Positions 47,424 through 55,710 of a stretch of 64,000 nucleotides of DNA are shown one piece after another. Below the pieces are notes generated by a model. The model saw only the letters and a list, made by a program, of their open reading frames with translations. It had not been told where the DNA came from and searched no databases. Source of the DNA: Thermohalobaculum sp039815685. GTDB lineage: Bacteria > Pseudomonadota > Alphaproteobacteria > Rhodobacterales > Rhodobacteraceae. Position numbers and translations under genes: made by a program. The stretch's first letter is position 1. The number at the start of each line of letters is the position of its first letter. Location of the stretch: the NCBI GenBank assembly GCA_039815685.1, contig JBCBYV010000027.1, positions 1 to 64,000 on the forward strand. The letters are read 5' to 3'.

Positions 47424-47846
47424 ATGACGATCAAGCCCAGCGCCGCCGCGCCGCTCAGCGGAGAACACCGCCTGAGCGACGAACGCCCATTGATGCCGGC
47501 CCTTAAGCGTGGCTGGAGGGGATGCTGCCCAAGCTGCGGGGAACGAACGCTTTTTTCGAGCTACTTGACGGTGGCAGACACATGCTCGGCCTGCGGCGAG
47601 CCGCTGCACCATCACCGGGCGGACGATTTACCGGCCTGGATCACCATGATCGTCGTCGGCCATATCCTCGCCGTCGCGCTGCTGGCGGTGGAGAATGCAT
47701 ACGCGCCGGCGCTCTGGGTCCATGGGCTGATCTTCGGGCCCTTCATCATCCTGAGCTCGCTCTGGATGCTGCCGCGGGTGAAGGGGGCTGTCGTGGGCAT
47801 GCAGTGGGCGATGCGGATGCACGGCTTCGGCGCAGAGGAGCGCTGA
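47424..47846 (+). CDS. DUF983 membrane protein with two CxxC motifs
   Basis: A 140-residue protein. The N-terminal part has GCCPSCGER and DTCSACGEPLHHHRADD, a likely zinc ribbon. It is followed by two transmembrane helices (about 72-92 and 97-117). DUF983 proteins have unknown function; they occur with cytochrome oxidase genes in some bacteria. AAAGGAGGT lies 4 bases before the ATG at 47424, which is why this start is used. Confidence 0.9.
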   Translation: MTIKPSAAAPLSGEHRLSDERPLMPALKRGWRGCCPSCGERTLFSSYLTVADTCSACGEPLHHHRADDLPAWITMIVVGHILAVALLAVENAYAPALWVHGLIFGPFIILSSLWMLPRVKGAVVGMQWAMRMHGFGAEER

Positions 47847-47928
47847 AGAACGCCGAGGGCGCCTCTACTGTCTGATCGTCGCGCTTGGGGCTGGCGGTCG
47901 CGGGGCGCGCTGCAGGAGGGGGCGATAC

Positions 47929-48630
47929 ATGGACGGTGAGAGGGCCGAGGAGAACGCGCCGCGCCATGCCGCCACGGTCATCCTGATCAGACGCGACGGG
48001 CCGGCGCCGCGCGTGCTGATGGGCCAGCGCGGCAAGTCGGCCGCCTTCATGCCCTCGAAATTCGTCTTCCCTGGCGGCGCGCTCGATACCGCGGACGCGG
48101 AGGCTGCGGCCGCGTTCCCGCCGCCCGCACCGCTGGCCGAGCGTCTCGGTGCGCAGCTTGCGGGGGAGAGCGATGCGCGGCTTGGGGCGGCCCTCGCGCT
48201 CACCGCGGTGCGCGAGCTTTGGGAGGAGACGGGGCTCGTCCATGCGGAGGCCGGTGCCGTGCCGGCCATGCTACCTGGCCCCTGGCAGGGTTTTGCCGCC
48301 GAGCACGGCCGGCCGAGCTTTGCGGGTTTCGGCTTCATCTTCCGCGCCATCACCCCGCCCGGGCGCACGCGGCGCTTCGATGCCCGGTTCCTGACCCTCG
48401 ATGCCGCGGCGCTGGCCTGCGATCCGGACGATTTCAGCGGCGCGGATCAGGAGCTCGCCCATCTCCGCTGGATCACGATTGCCGAGGCGCGTGGCCTCGA
48501 TCTGCCCTTCATCACCGAGGTCGTGCTGGGCGAGTTGGACGCGCGTCTGGCCATGGGGGCCGAGGCCGCGCGCCGCCCTGCGCCCTTCTTCCACCATGAC
48601 GGCGGGCGATCCTTCCTGGACCCGCTCTGA
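47929..48630 (+). CDS. NUDIX hydrolase
   Basis: A 233-residue NUDIX protein. The box is interrupted: FVFPGGALDTAD at about residues 46-57 and AVRELWEETGLV at about 87-98, so about 28 residues are inserted between the GG and REXXEE parts. Long-insert NUDIX enzymes of this type act on CoA or nucleoside diphosphate derivatives; the substrate is unknown. The MFS gene begins 4 bases after its stop, so they are co-transcribed. Confidence 0.9.
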   Translation: MDGERAEENAPRHAATVILIRRDGPAPRVLMGQRGKSAAFMPSKFVFPGGALDTADAEAAAAFPPPAPLAERLGAQLAGESDARLGAALALTAVRELWEETGLVHAEAGAVPAMLPGPWQGFAAEHGRPSFAGFGFIFRAITPPGRTRRFDARFLTLDAAALACDPDDFSGADQELAHLRWITIAEARGLDLPFITEVVLGELDARLAMGAEAARRPAPFFHHDGGRSFLDPL

Positions 48631-48634
48631 TCCC

Positions 48635-49840
48635 ATGCGCCCAGCCGCCGACATCCGCGACCTCAGGCGTGCGGTGCGGGAGGTGCAGGCGGCGCTCGGG
48701 CCCCTCGCCCCGCTGGGCGCGCCCATCGCCGCGATCTCGGTCCTCGGCCTTGCACTCTCCATGGGCCTGCCGCTCTTCGCGCTCCTGATGGACCGCGCGG
48801 GCCATTCGGGCACGGTGATCGGGCTCAACACCATGGCCGCCCCTCTGGCCATGGTGCTCTCCTCCCCGCTGATGCCGCGGATCATGGCCTTTGTCGGGCT
48901 CGCAAGGCTCGCGATGCTCGCGACGGGCACGCTCGCCGCCATGTTCCTCGTGATCCCGATGGTCGACGGGCTCGTGGCCTGGACGCTCCTGCGGCTCGTC
49001 TGGGGGACCTGTTCGTCCGCGCTTTTCTTCTCCTCCGAGTACTGGATCGTGGCGGCGGCGCCGGCGGCCACGCGCGGGCGGGTCATCGCAGTCTATGCCA
49101 TCGCGCTCTCGGGCGCCTTCATGCTCGGGCCGCTGGTGCTGTTGATGACGGGCAATACCGGCACGCTTCCCTTCGTCGCTGCGTCGCTCATCACGCTCTG
49201 TGCCTTTCCGTTCCTGGCGCGCGGGGCGGCGAGCGCCCCCGATCCGGGCCGCGAGGAGCGCCCGGAACTGGGCGCTGCTCTCCGCTTTTTCCGGACCGAT
49301 CCCTCGCTCCTCTTCGCCGTCATCCTTTTCGGTGCGATCGAGTTCGGGGCGCTCAGCCTCGTCAGTGTCTGGGGCGTGCGCGCAGGGCTCGGCGCGGATG
49401 CGGCCCTGGTGCTGATGGCGCTCTTCGCCGCCGGCGGCATGGCGCTGCAGCTGCCGCTCGGCTGGGCCGCGGACCGGTTCAATCCGCGCCATATCCTGGT
49501 TCTGACTGCGGGGATCGCTGTCGTGAGCCCGCTCGCGATCATCGCAGCCACCCCCTCGGCCGCGGCTGCCGCCCTGCCGATGATCGTCTGGGGCGGGTTC
49601 GGCGCGGGGCTCTACACCGTGGCGCTCACCGCCCTCGGGGGGCGGTATTCGGGCGTGCGGCTGGCGGAGGCGAATGCGGCCGTGACCCTCGCCTACGGGC
49701 TCGGCGCGCTGCTGGCCCCCGGTCTTTTCGGGCTTGCCATGGACCGGATCGCGCCGCCGCACGGGCTGCTCCTCGTCGCGGCCCTCGCCGCCCTTGCCTA
49801 TCTCGCCCTCGCGCTCTGGCGGCTCGCCCGCGCCCCTTGA
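48635..49840 (+). CDS. Major facilitator superfamily transporter
   Basis: A 401-residue protein with twelve predicted helices. The first loop has LLMDRAGHSGTVIGLNTMAA and the central GWAADRFNPRHILVL is the MFS GxxxDRxxRR-type motif between helices 8 and 9 or equivalent. It resembles the YcaD/sugar-efflux-like group. The cargo is unknown. The start at 48635 is 4 bases after the NUDIX stop. Confidence 0.88.
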   Translation: MRPAADIRDLRRAVREVQAALGPLAPLGAPIAAISVLGLALSMGLPLFALLMDRAGHSGTVIGLNTMAAPLAMVLSSPLMPRIMAFVGLARLAMLATGTLAAMFLVIPMVDGLVAWTLLRLVWGTCSSALFFSSEYWIVAAAPAATRGRVIAVYAIALSGAFMLGPLVLLMTGNTGTLPFVAASLITLCAFPFLARGAASAPDPGREERPELGAALRFFRTDPSLLFAVILFGAIEFGALSLVSVWGVRAGLGADAALVLMALFAAGGMALQLPLGWAADRFNPRHILVLTAGIAVVSPLAIIAATPSAAAAALPMIVWGGFGAGLYTVALTALGGRYSGVRLAEANAAVTLAYGLGALLAPGLFGLAMDRIAPPHGLLLVAALAALAYLALALWRLARAP

Positions 49841-49865
49841 CAGGACCCCGCCCAAGGGGCATTAG
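49837..49865 (+). promoter_or_regulatory. Putative sigma-70 promoter for rpmG
   Basis: TTGACA (49837-49842) with 17 bases to CATTAG (49860-49865), 66 bases before rpmG. It overlaps the MFS stop. The -35 is perfect and the -10 is weak. Confidence 0.5.
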
Positions 49866-49930
49866 GCCGCCTCGCATGTAACTGAGCGTCGCAGCCCGCA
49901 ACGGTCGCGCGCGTCATTCGGAGCCAAGCC

Positions 49931-50098
49931 ATGGCGAAGCCGACCACGGTGAAGATCCGCCTGAATTCAACGGCCGGGACCGGGTTCTTCTACGTCACGA
50001 AGAAGAACTCGCGGACGATGACCGACAAGATGACTGTCCGGAAGTACGACCCGGTCGCGCGTAAGCACGTCGAGTTCAAGGAAGGCAAGATCAAGTAA
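49931..50098 (+). CDS. rpmG: 50S ribosomal protein bL33
   Basis: A 55-residue protein, MAKPTTVKIRLNSTAGTGFF then YVTKKNSRTMTDKM and a C-terminal KHVEFKEGKIK. This is the cysteine-free bL33 of proteobacteria, located near the E site of the 50S subunit. AGCCAAGCC precedes the ATG. A perfect 9-bp terminator hairpin follows at 50132. Confidence 0.97.
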   Translation: MAKPTTVKIRLNSTAGTGFFYVTKKNSRTMTDKMTVRKYDPVARKHVEFKEGKIK

Positions 50099-50131
50099 CA
50101 AGCAGCCTTCCCGGTGTATCCGAGGGACAGG

Positions 50132-50157
50132 CGGGCGGCCCCAGCGGCCGCCCGTTC
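50132..50157 (+). terminator. Intrinsic terminator after rpmG
   Basis: CGGGCGGCC, loop CCAGC, GGCCGCCCG, followed by TTCTCG. The 9-bp stem is perfect; the T-run is short. Confidence 0.75.
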
Positions 50158-50297
50158 TCGTATGTCCGGTGCGCCAAGCGGCGCGGGCGCTTTTCGCTGC
50201 GTCGGTGGGCCGGTGGACAGATCGAGGCCACGGTGGTCATCGCCAAGCGCCACCGATTGCGACAGTTAACGGGGCCAGAGGAGCAACCGAGCCACCG

Positions 50298-51098
50298 ATG
50301 ACAGATCCCGCCGCCGTCGCGCTCACAACCAGCATCGTCCCGGGACCCGAGGGGGCAGTACCGCTCGTCATCGCCCATGGCCTCTTCGGCCAGGGGCGCA
50401 ACTTTGGCTCGCTCTCGAAACGCTTCGGCGATGGCTGGACGGTCATCTCCGTCGACATGCGCAACCATGGCGATGCACCGCATGATGCGCGCATGGATTA
50501 CGAGGCGATGGCCGCCGATCTCGCCGCCGTCATCCGGTCGGAGGCGCGGGGACGCGCGGTGCTCCTCGGCCATTCCATGGGCGGCAAGGCGGCGATGACG
50601 CTGGCGCTCAGCACCCCGGATCTCCTCGAGGCGCTGATCGTCGCCGACATCGCGCCGGTGCCCTACGAGCACTACGAGCATGGCGGCATCATCGCGGCGA
50701 TGCAGGCCGCAGATCTCTCGGCCGTGACGCGCCGGAGCCAGGCTGACCCGTTGCTCGCCGAAGCGATCCCGGATGCGGGCCTGCGGGCCTTCATCCTCCA
50801 GAACCTCGCGATCGAGGACGGTGCGGCGCGCTGGAAGCCGAACCTCTCGGCGCTCTCAGAGAACATGCCCGCGATCCTCGGCTTCCCCGACGCCCTGCCC
50901 GAGCCGGCCTATGAGGGCCCGACGCTCTTCATCCATGGTGAACGTTCCGACTATTTGGCGGAGGCCGCAAAACCCCGCATCCGAGCCCTCTTTCCGGATG
51001 CCGAGTTCGAGACGGTCGAGGGTGCGGGCCATTTCCTGCATGCCGAGAAACCGGACGCCTTCTTCGCCGCGGTCAGCCGGTTCCTCAACACACTCTGA
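50298..51098 (+). CDS. Alpha/beta-fold hydrolase (YbfF-like esterase)
   Basis: A 266-residue alpha/beta hydrolase. IAHGLFGQGRNFGSLSKRF gives the oxyanion region, VLLGHSMGGKAAMTLAL the nucleophile elbow (GHSMGG), FIHGERSDYL the acid Asp, and GAGHFLHAEKPDAF the catalytic His. The pattern is close to YbfF-type esterases, which hydrolyse short acyl esters, including CoA derivatives. The start at 50298 fits homology, although the nearest purine-rich site is distant. It converges on a minus-strand gene across a large palindrome. Confidence 0.9.
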   Translation: MTDPAAVALTTSIVPGPEGAVPLVIAHGLFGQGRNFGSLSKRFGDGWTVISVDMRNHGDAPHDARMDYEAMAADLAAVIRSEARGRAVLLGHSMGGKAAMTLALSTPDLLEALIVADIAPVPYEHYEHGGIIAAMQAADLSAVTRRSQADPLLAEAIPDAGLRAFILQNLAIEDGAARWKPNLSALSENMPAILGFPDALPEPAYEGPTLFIHGERSDYLAEAAKPRIRALFPDAEFETVEGAGHFLHAEKPDAFFAAVSRFLNTL

Positions 51099-51113
51099 AC
51101 CGCATCCTGGCCC

Positions 51114-51197
51114 CGCGCGACGCGTCCCGGGCTCGACCCGGGACCTCTCCGAGGGCTGCCAGGAGGTCCCGGGTCAAGCCCGGGACGCATCGCGCGG
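51114..51197. repeat. Large double REP-like palindrome in a convergent spacer
   Basis: Arms 51114-51147 and 51164-51197 are near-perfect inverted repeats (CGTCCCGGGCTCGACCCGGG / CCCGGGTCAAGCCCGGGACG). Each arm holds a smaller palindrome CCCGGG-CTCGA-CCCGGG or CCCGGG-TCAAG-CCCGGG. It lies between the convergent hydrolase and small exported protein genes and can act as a bidirectional terminator or REP pair. Confidence 0.8.
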
Positions 51198-51209
51198 TGT
51201 ACTGGCGTT

Positions 51210-51515
51210 TCAGCACGGGCTGGTCTTGCGGATGGTCGTGGTGATCTGGCCGCTGATCGTGCCTTTGGCCTGGGCGATGCAGAGAGTGTCGCCTTCAGCG
51301 AGCCGCTCGTTACGGAAGCTGGAGACGCCGAAGGTCTCTCCGTCCGCGCGGCGGACGCGCCAGATGCGCTGGCCGCTCTCGTCCTCGCTGCGGGGAACGA
51401 TTTCGCCGACGATCGTCACGGTCGCGTCGGGCAGGTCGGTCTTCGGCTCGGCGGCGAAGAAGACCGCGCCCGCCATGGCGAGAATCGCGAGCGCGATGAT
51501 GGCGTAGCGGATCAT
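51210..51515 (-). CDS. Small membrane-anchored or exported protein, unknown
   Basis: A 101-residue protein with an N-terminal hydrophobic segment (MIRYAIIALAILAMAGAVFFA) and a beta-rich remainder: ATVTIVGEIVPRSEDESGQ, RIWRVRRADGETFGV, GTISGQITTTIRKTSPC. The C-terminal residue is Cys, with another at about residue 79. I do not recognise the family; an OB-like fold is possible. It lies 19 bases after the ecm stop on the same strand. Confidence 0.7.
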   Translation of the reverse strand: MIRYAIIALAILAMAGAVFFAAEPKTDLPDATVTIVGEIVPRSEDESGQRIWRVRRADGETFGVSSFRNERLAEGDTLCIAQAKGTISGQITTTIRKTSPC

Positions 51516-51534
51516 CGCGGTGCTGCCAGTCCAG

Positions 51535-53514
51535 TCAGGCGGCTTCGAGGCTGGATGCGGCCACGACCTCGACGATGTCGGCCATGATGCGGTTGAGCTC
51601 GAAATCCTTGGGCGTGTAGACGCGGGCCACGCCCATGGCGCGGAGCTGGGCTGCGTCCTCCTCCGGGATTATGCCGCCTGCGACGAGCGGCACGTCGCCG
51701 AGGCCGTTGGCCCGCATCTCCTCGAGAACCGCGCCGATCAGCGCCATGTGGCTGCCGGAAAGGACGGAGAGGCCGATGACATGGACCCCTTCCTCGATGG
51801 CTGCGTTGACGATCTCGGCGGGCGTCAGGCGGATGCCCTCGTAGACGACCTCCATGCCGCAGTCCCGCGCGCGCACGGCGATCTGTTCCGCACCATTCGA
51901 ATGGCCGTCGAGGCCGGGCTTGCCGACGAGGAATTTGAGGCGGCGGCCGAGGCGGCGCGAGACATCCTCGACGGCGGCACGCACGGGCGCGAGTTCTTCC
52001 GCCGGCGCCGTGGCGGCGCGGCCGACACCGGTGGGGGCGCGGTATTCGCCGAAGGCCTCGCGCATGACCCGGCCCCATTCGCCGGTGGTGACGCCGGCCT
52101 TGGCCGCCGCGATGCTGGCGGGCATGACGTTCGCGCCGGAGCGTGCGGCCTCGGCAAGATCGGCGAGGGCCTTCTCGACAGCGCCCTGTTCGCGGTCCGC
52201 GCGCCAAGCTTCGAGGCGCGCGATTTGGTCGGCTTCCACGCCTGGATCGACGACGAGGATGCCGCCCTCCTCGTCCTGAAGCGGCGAGGCCTCGCCCTCG
52301 GTGAAGCGGTTGACGCCGACAACCGTGACCTCGCCCGCCTCGATGCCGCGGAGACGTTCGGTGTTCGACTGGACGAGGGCGCCCTTCATGTAGTCGATGC
52401 CGGCGACGGCGCCGCCCATCTCATCGATGCGGGCGAGCTCCTCCCGGGCGCTGGCCTTCAGCGCCTCGACCTTCGCCTCGACCGCCGGGTTGCCGTCGAA
52501 GAGGTCGCCGTATTCGAGGAGGTCGGTCTCGAAGGCCAGGATCTGCTGCATGCGGAGCGACCATTGCTGGTCCCAGGGGCGCGGCAGGCCCAGCGCCTCG
52601 TTCCAGGCGGGGAGCTGCACGGCGCGGGCGCGGGCCTTCTTCGAGAGGGTGACCGCCAGCATCTCAATGAGAATGCGGGGCACGTTGTTCTCGGGCTGCT
52701 GCTCGGTGAGGCCGAGGGAGTTCACCTGCACGCCGTAGCGGAAGCGGCGAAGCTTCGGGTCCTCGACCCCGTAGCGCTCCTGGCAGATCTCGTCCCAGAG
52801 ATCGACGAAGGCGCGCATCTTGCACATCTCGGTCACGAAGCGGATGCCGGCGTTGACGAAGAAGGAGATGCGGGAGACGAGCTTGGGGAAGTCCTCGGCC
52901 GGGACCTTGGGGCGCACGCCATCGAGGACGGCGGTGGCGGTGGCGAGGGCGAAGGCGAGCTCCTGCTCCGGCGTCGCGCCGGCTTCCTGCAGGTGGTAGC
53001 TGCAGACATTCATCGGGTTCCACTTCGGCACGTCGCGGTAGCAATAGGCGGCGACATCGCCGATGAGCCGCAGCGAGGGCTCGGGCGGGAAGACATAGGT
53101 GCCGCGGGAGAGGTACTCCTTGATGATGTCGTTCTGGACCGTGCCCTGCAGCGTCTTGGGGTCGGCGCCCTGTTCCTCGGCCACCGCGATGTAGAGCGCC
53201 AACAGCCAGGCGGCGGTGGCGTTGATCGTCATCGAGGTGTTCATCTCGGCCAGCGGGATCTCGTGGAAGAGCGTGCGCATGTCGCCGATATGCGCGATGG
53301 GCACGCCGACCTTGCCGACCTCGCCCCTGGCGCGCGGGTCGTCGCTGTCGTAGCCGGTCTGGGTGGGCAGATCGAAGGCGACGCTGAGACCCGTCTGCCC
53401 CTTCTTGAGATTGCCGCGATAGAGCGCGTTCGAGGCAGCCGCAGTGGAGTGGCCGGCATAGGTGCGGAAGATCCAGGGCCGGTCCCGCTCGGGCTTTGCT
53501 TCGCTCACGCTCAT
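51535..53514 (-). CDS. ecm: Ethylmalonyl-CoA mutase (MeaA/Ecm), coenzyme-B12-dependent
   Basis: A 659-residue single-chain mutase. The N-terminal TIM barrel (VAFDLPTQTGYDSDDPRARGEVGKVGV in two parts, MNTSMTINATAAW, NDIIKEYLSRGTYVFPP) binds the CoA ester. The C-terminal cobalamin domain has KFLVGKPGLDGHSNGAEQIA with the DxHxxG base-off motif, then LSVLSGSH and AGGIIP. It converts ethylmalonyl-CoA to methylsuccinyl-CoA. Compared with methylmalonyl-CoA mutase it is shorter, as is usual for MeaA. The start at 53514 is preceded by GGAGTAGGACCC. ccr lies 871 bases upstream, divergent. Confidence 0.96.
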   Translation of the reverse strand: MSVSEAKPERDRPWIFRTYAGHSTAAASNALYRGNLKKGQTGLSVAFDLPTQTGYDSDDPRARGEVGKVGVPIAHIGDMRTLFHEIPLAEMNTSMTINATAAWLLALYIAVAEEQGADPKTLQGTVQNDIIKEYLSRGTYVFPPEPSLRLIGDVAAYCYRDVPKWNPMNVCSYHLQEAGATPEQELAFALATATAVLDGVRPKVPAEDFPKLVSRISFFVNAGIRFVTEMCKMRAFVDLWDEICQERYGVEDPKLRRFRYGVQVNSLGLTEQQPENNVPRILIEMLAVTLSKKARARAVQLPAWNEALGLPRPWDQQWSLRMQQILAFETDLLEYGDLFDGNPAVEAKVEALKASAREELARIDEMGGAVAGIDYMKGALVQSNTERLRGIEAGEVTVVGVNRFTEGEASPLQDEEGGILVVDPGVEADQIARLEAWRADREQGAVEKALADLAEAARSGANVMPASIAAAKAGVTTGEWGRVMREAFGEYRAPTGVGRAATAPAEELAPVRAAVEDVSRRLGRRLKFLVGKPGLDGHSNGAEQIAVRARDCGMEVVYEGIRLTPAEIVNAAIEEGVHVIGLSVLSGSHMALIGAVLEEMRANGLGDVPLVAGGIIPEEDAAQLRAMGVARVYTPKDFELNRIMADIVEVVAASSLEAA

Positions 53515-53639
53515 GGGTCCTACTCCCTGGCTCTGCTGCCGCACTGCAACACGGCAATCGAGCAAGATAGCGTCGCCGTCAAGCCCAAAGAAGCAAGAAT
53601 CGTGCTCCGTGATGGCGCGATGCGCCGTAGCCGTAGGCT

Positions 53640-54138
53640 TCAGGCTTCACGGCGCCGGGCAATAGAGAACGCGCCGAGCCCGGAGATCAGTAGCCATCCG
53701 CCGGCCGGCAACGGAACCTCGTTCACGGCAAGGACGGCCCCGTTGGTAAACGGGATGCTCCCGACGGAGCTCGCTGCGCCGATAGCAACGAAAAACTCGC
53801 TTCTCCCGGGGAAGAAGTAGACCTCGGAAAAGTTGGTTCCTCCATCCAAGAAGGAGCCCTCCCGGGACCTGCTAACGCGGATTTCGCTCTCATCGACCGT
53901 ATAGATAAAGCCGCCGAAACTTCTATTTGACGGCAGGAAGCTATCGGCTACCCCGCCGATGGAAAGCGTGATGTCGTAGTCGACGAGCGCTGTTCTGAAT
54001 TCCGTCGACGAAAGCGTGCCTGTCGTGTGCAGTTCAATCGTACCGGTCAGCGACGTGTTCGGACCGGACAAATCGACGGTGTAGACAATAGCCATCGCCG
54101 GCGACCACCGCCACGGCGGCAACGCGCATGCACTTCAT
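53640..54138 (-). pseudogene. VPLPA-CTERM sorting-domain protein with signal peptide out of frame
   Basis: The C-terminus is VPLPAGGWLLISGLGAFSIA followed by RRREA: the VPLPA motif, a hydrophobic helix and a basic tail. This VPLPA-CTERM signal is recognised by an exosortase in Rhodobacteraceae. The beta-rich mature part begins IVYTVDLSGPNTSLTG. A signal peptide, MKCMRVAAVAVVAG, begins at ATG 54138 in another frame; the mature frame takes over near 54095-54105, so a one-base loss or two-base gain is implied. In its own frame the ORF only has TTG (54122) or ATG (54095) starts and no signal peptide. It is either a decayed gene or a sequence error. Confidence 0.75.
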
Positions 54139-54337
54139 AGATATTTCACTCGCGTTGCTCGTCCCTAAGAGCCATGCTCGCCAACAGCGCTCGCGCATGC
54201 GGTTCAATGATCGAAACGTTCGAGGCGCAGTGTTTTCAGATGCGCATGTTCGGTTCGCCGGGCAGAGCAGAAGAGTGCTGCGACGCACAATGGGGCTTGC
54301 GCGGATGCGAGCGCAATGTCAGGAACGCTGGCAGCGT

Positions 54338-54360
54338 TTGCGCGCACGAATCTTGCGCGC
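54338..54360 (+). promoter_or_regulatory. Direct repeat upstream of ccr
   Basis: TTGCGCGC occurs at 54338-54345 and 54353-54360, 15 bases apart, 25-47 bases before the ccr start. Regulators such as RamB or CcrR control this gene in other bacteria, but the match to known sites is weak. Confidence 0.3.
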
Positions 54361-54384
54361 TTTTGAATCGACAGGAGCCCGAAG

Positions 54385-55653
54385 ATGGACGGTGCGCAGG
54401 ACACCCTGAAGGACCTCTATGCGGTTGGCGAGATCCCGCCGCTCGGCCATGTACCCGCGCAGATGCATGCCTGGGCCATCCGCAAGGAGCGGCACGGCAA
54501 GCCGGACACGGCGATGCAGCTCGAGGTCGTCGAGACCCCGAAGCCGGACAGCAACGAGGTGCTGGTCTTCGTCATGGCCGCGGGCGTCAACTACAACGGC
54601 GTCTGGGCATCGCTGGGCGAGCCGATCAGCCCCTTCGACGGGCACAAGGCGCCGTATCACATCGCAGGCTCTGACGCCTCGGGCATCATCTGGGCCGTGG
54701 GCGACAAGGTCAGCCGCTGGAAGGTGGGCGACGAGGTCGTGATCCACTGCAACCAGGATGACGGCGACGACGAGCACTGCAATGGCGGCGACCCGATGTA
54801 CAGCCCCTCCCAGCGGATCTGGGGCTACGAGACGCCGGATGGCAGCTTTGCGCAGTTCACCTGCGTGCAGGCGCAGCAGCTGATGCGCCGGCCCCAGCAT
54901 CTGACCTGGGAGCAGGCGGCGTGCTACACGCTGACGCTTGCCACCGCCTACCGGATGCTCTTCGGGCACGAGCCGCATGATCTGAAGCCCGGGCAGAACG
55001 TGCTGATCTGGGGAGCGTCGGGCGGGCTTGGTTCGTACGCGATCCAGCTTGCCAACACGGCCGGCGCGAACGCGATCGGGGTGATCTCGGACGAGACCAA
55101 GCGCGACTTCGTCATGTCGCTCGGCGCGAAGGGCGTGATCAACCGCAAGGACTTCAAGTGCTGGGGTCAGCTGCCGAAGGTCAACAGCCCCGAATACAAG
55201 GAATGGTTCGCGGAGGCGCGGAAGTTCGGCAAGGCGATCTGGGACATCACGGGCAAGGGCGTGAATGTCGATATGGTGTTCGAGCATCCGGGCGAGAGCA
55301 CCTTTCCGATCAGCACCTTCGTGGTGAAGCGGGGCGGCATGGTCGTGATCTGCGCAGGGACCACCGGGTTCAACCTGACAATGGACGCCCGCTATGTCTG
55401 GATGCACCAGAAGCGCGTGCAGGGCAGCCACTTCGCGCATCTGAAGCAGGCCTCGGCCGCGAACCAGCTCATGCTGGAGCGGCGACTGGATCCGTGCATG
55501 TCCGAGGTCTTCGAGTGGAACTCCCTGCCCGAGGCGCATATGAAGATGCTCCGGAACGAGCATAAGCCCGGCAACATGGCCGTGCTGGTGAGCGCCCCGA
55601 CGACAGGCCTGCGCACCATTGCGGACACGCGCGAGGCGGCCGCGCCCGCGTGA
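54385..55653 (+). CDS. ccr: Crotonyl-CoA carboxylase/reductase
   Basis: A 422-residue medium-chain reductase. Diagnostic parts are AAGVNYNGVWASLGEPISPF, IHCNQDDGDDEHCNGGDPM, SQRIWGYETPDGSFAQFTCV, NADPH-binding WGASGGLGSYAIQLANTAGA, and WMHQKRVQGSHFAHLKQA. Ccr reductively carboxylates crotonyl-CoA to ethylmalonyl-CoA with NADPH and CO2, the key reaction of the ethylmalonyl-CoA pathway. CAGGAGCCCGAAG precedes the ATG. The mutase for a later step of the same pathway (ecm) is divergent, with a decayed gene between them. Confidence 0.97.
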   Translation: MDGAQDTLKDLYAVGEIPPLGHVPAQMHAWAIRKERHGKPDTAMQLEVVETPKPDSNEVLVFVMAAGVNYNGVWASLGEPISPFDGHKAPYHIAGSDASGIIWAVGDKVSRWKVGDEVVIHCNQDDGDDEHCNGGDPMYSPSQRIWGYETPDGSFAQFTCVQAQQLMRRPQHLTWEQAACYTLTLATAYRMLFGHEPHDLKPGQNVLIWGASGGLGSYAIQLANTAGANAIGVISDETKRDFVMSLGAKGVINRKDFKCWGQLPKVNSPEYKEWFAEARKFGKAIWDITGKGVNVDMVFEHPGESTFPISTFVVKRGGMVVICAGTTGFNLTMDARYVWMHQKRVQGSHFAHLKQASAANQLMLERRLDPCMSEVFEWNSLPEAHMKMLRNEHKPGNMAVLVSAPTTGLRTIADTREAAAPA

Positions 55654-55674
55654 TCGGTCGATAGAGGGTCAGAG

Positions 55675-55705
55675 GGGCCGCCCGCATCTCGCGAGGCGGC
55701 CCTTT
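55675..55705 (+). terminator. Terminator after ccr
   Basis: GGGCCGCC (55675-55682), 12-base loop, GGCGGCCC (55695-55702), then TTT. The stem is 8 bp and perfect. It begins 22 bases beyond the ccr stop. Confidence 0.7.
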
Positions 55706-55710
55706 GCGTC

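Noticed and set aside
51520..53820. 766-codon open frame antisense to ecm
   Set aside because: Mirror of the mutase codons; no recognisable protein features.
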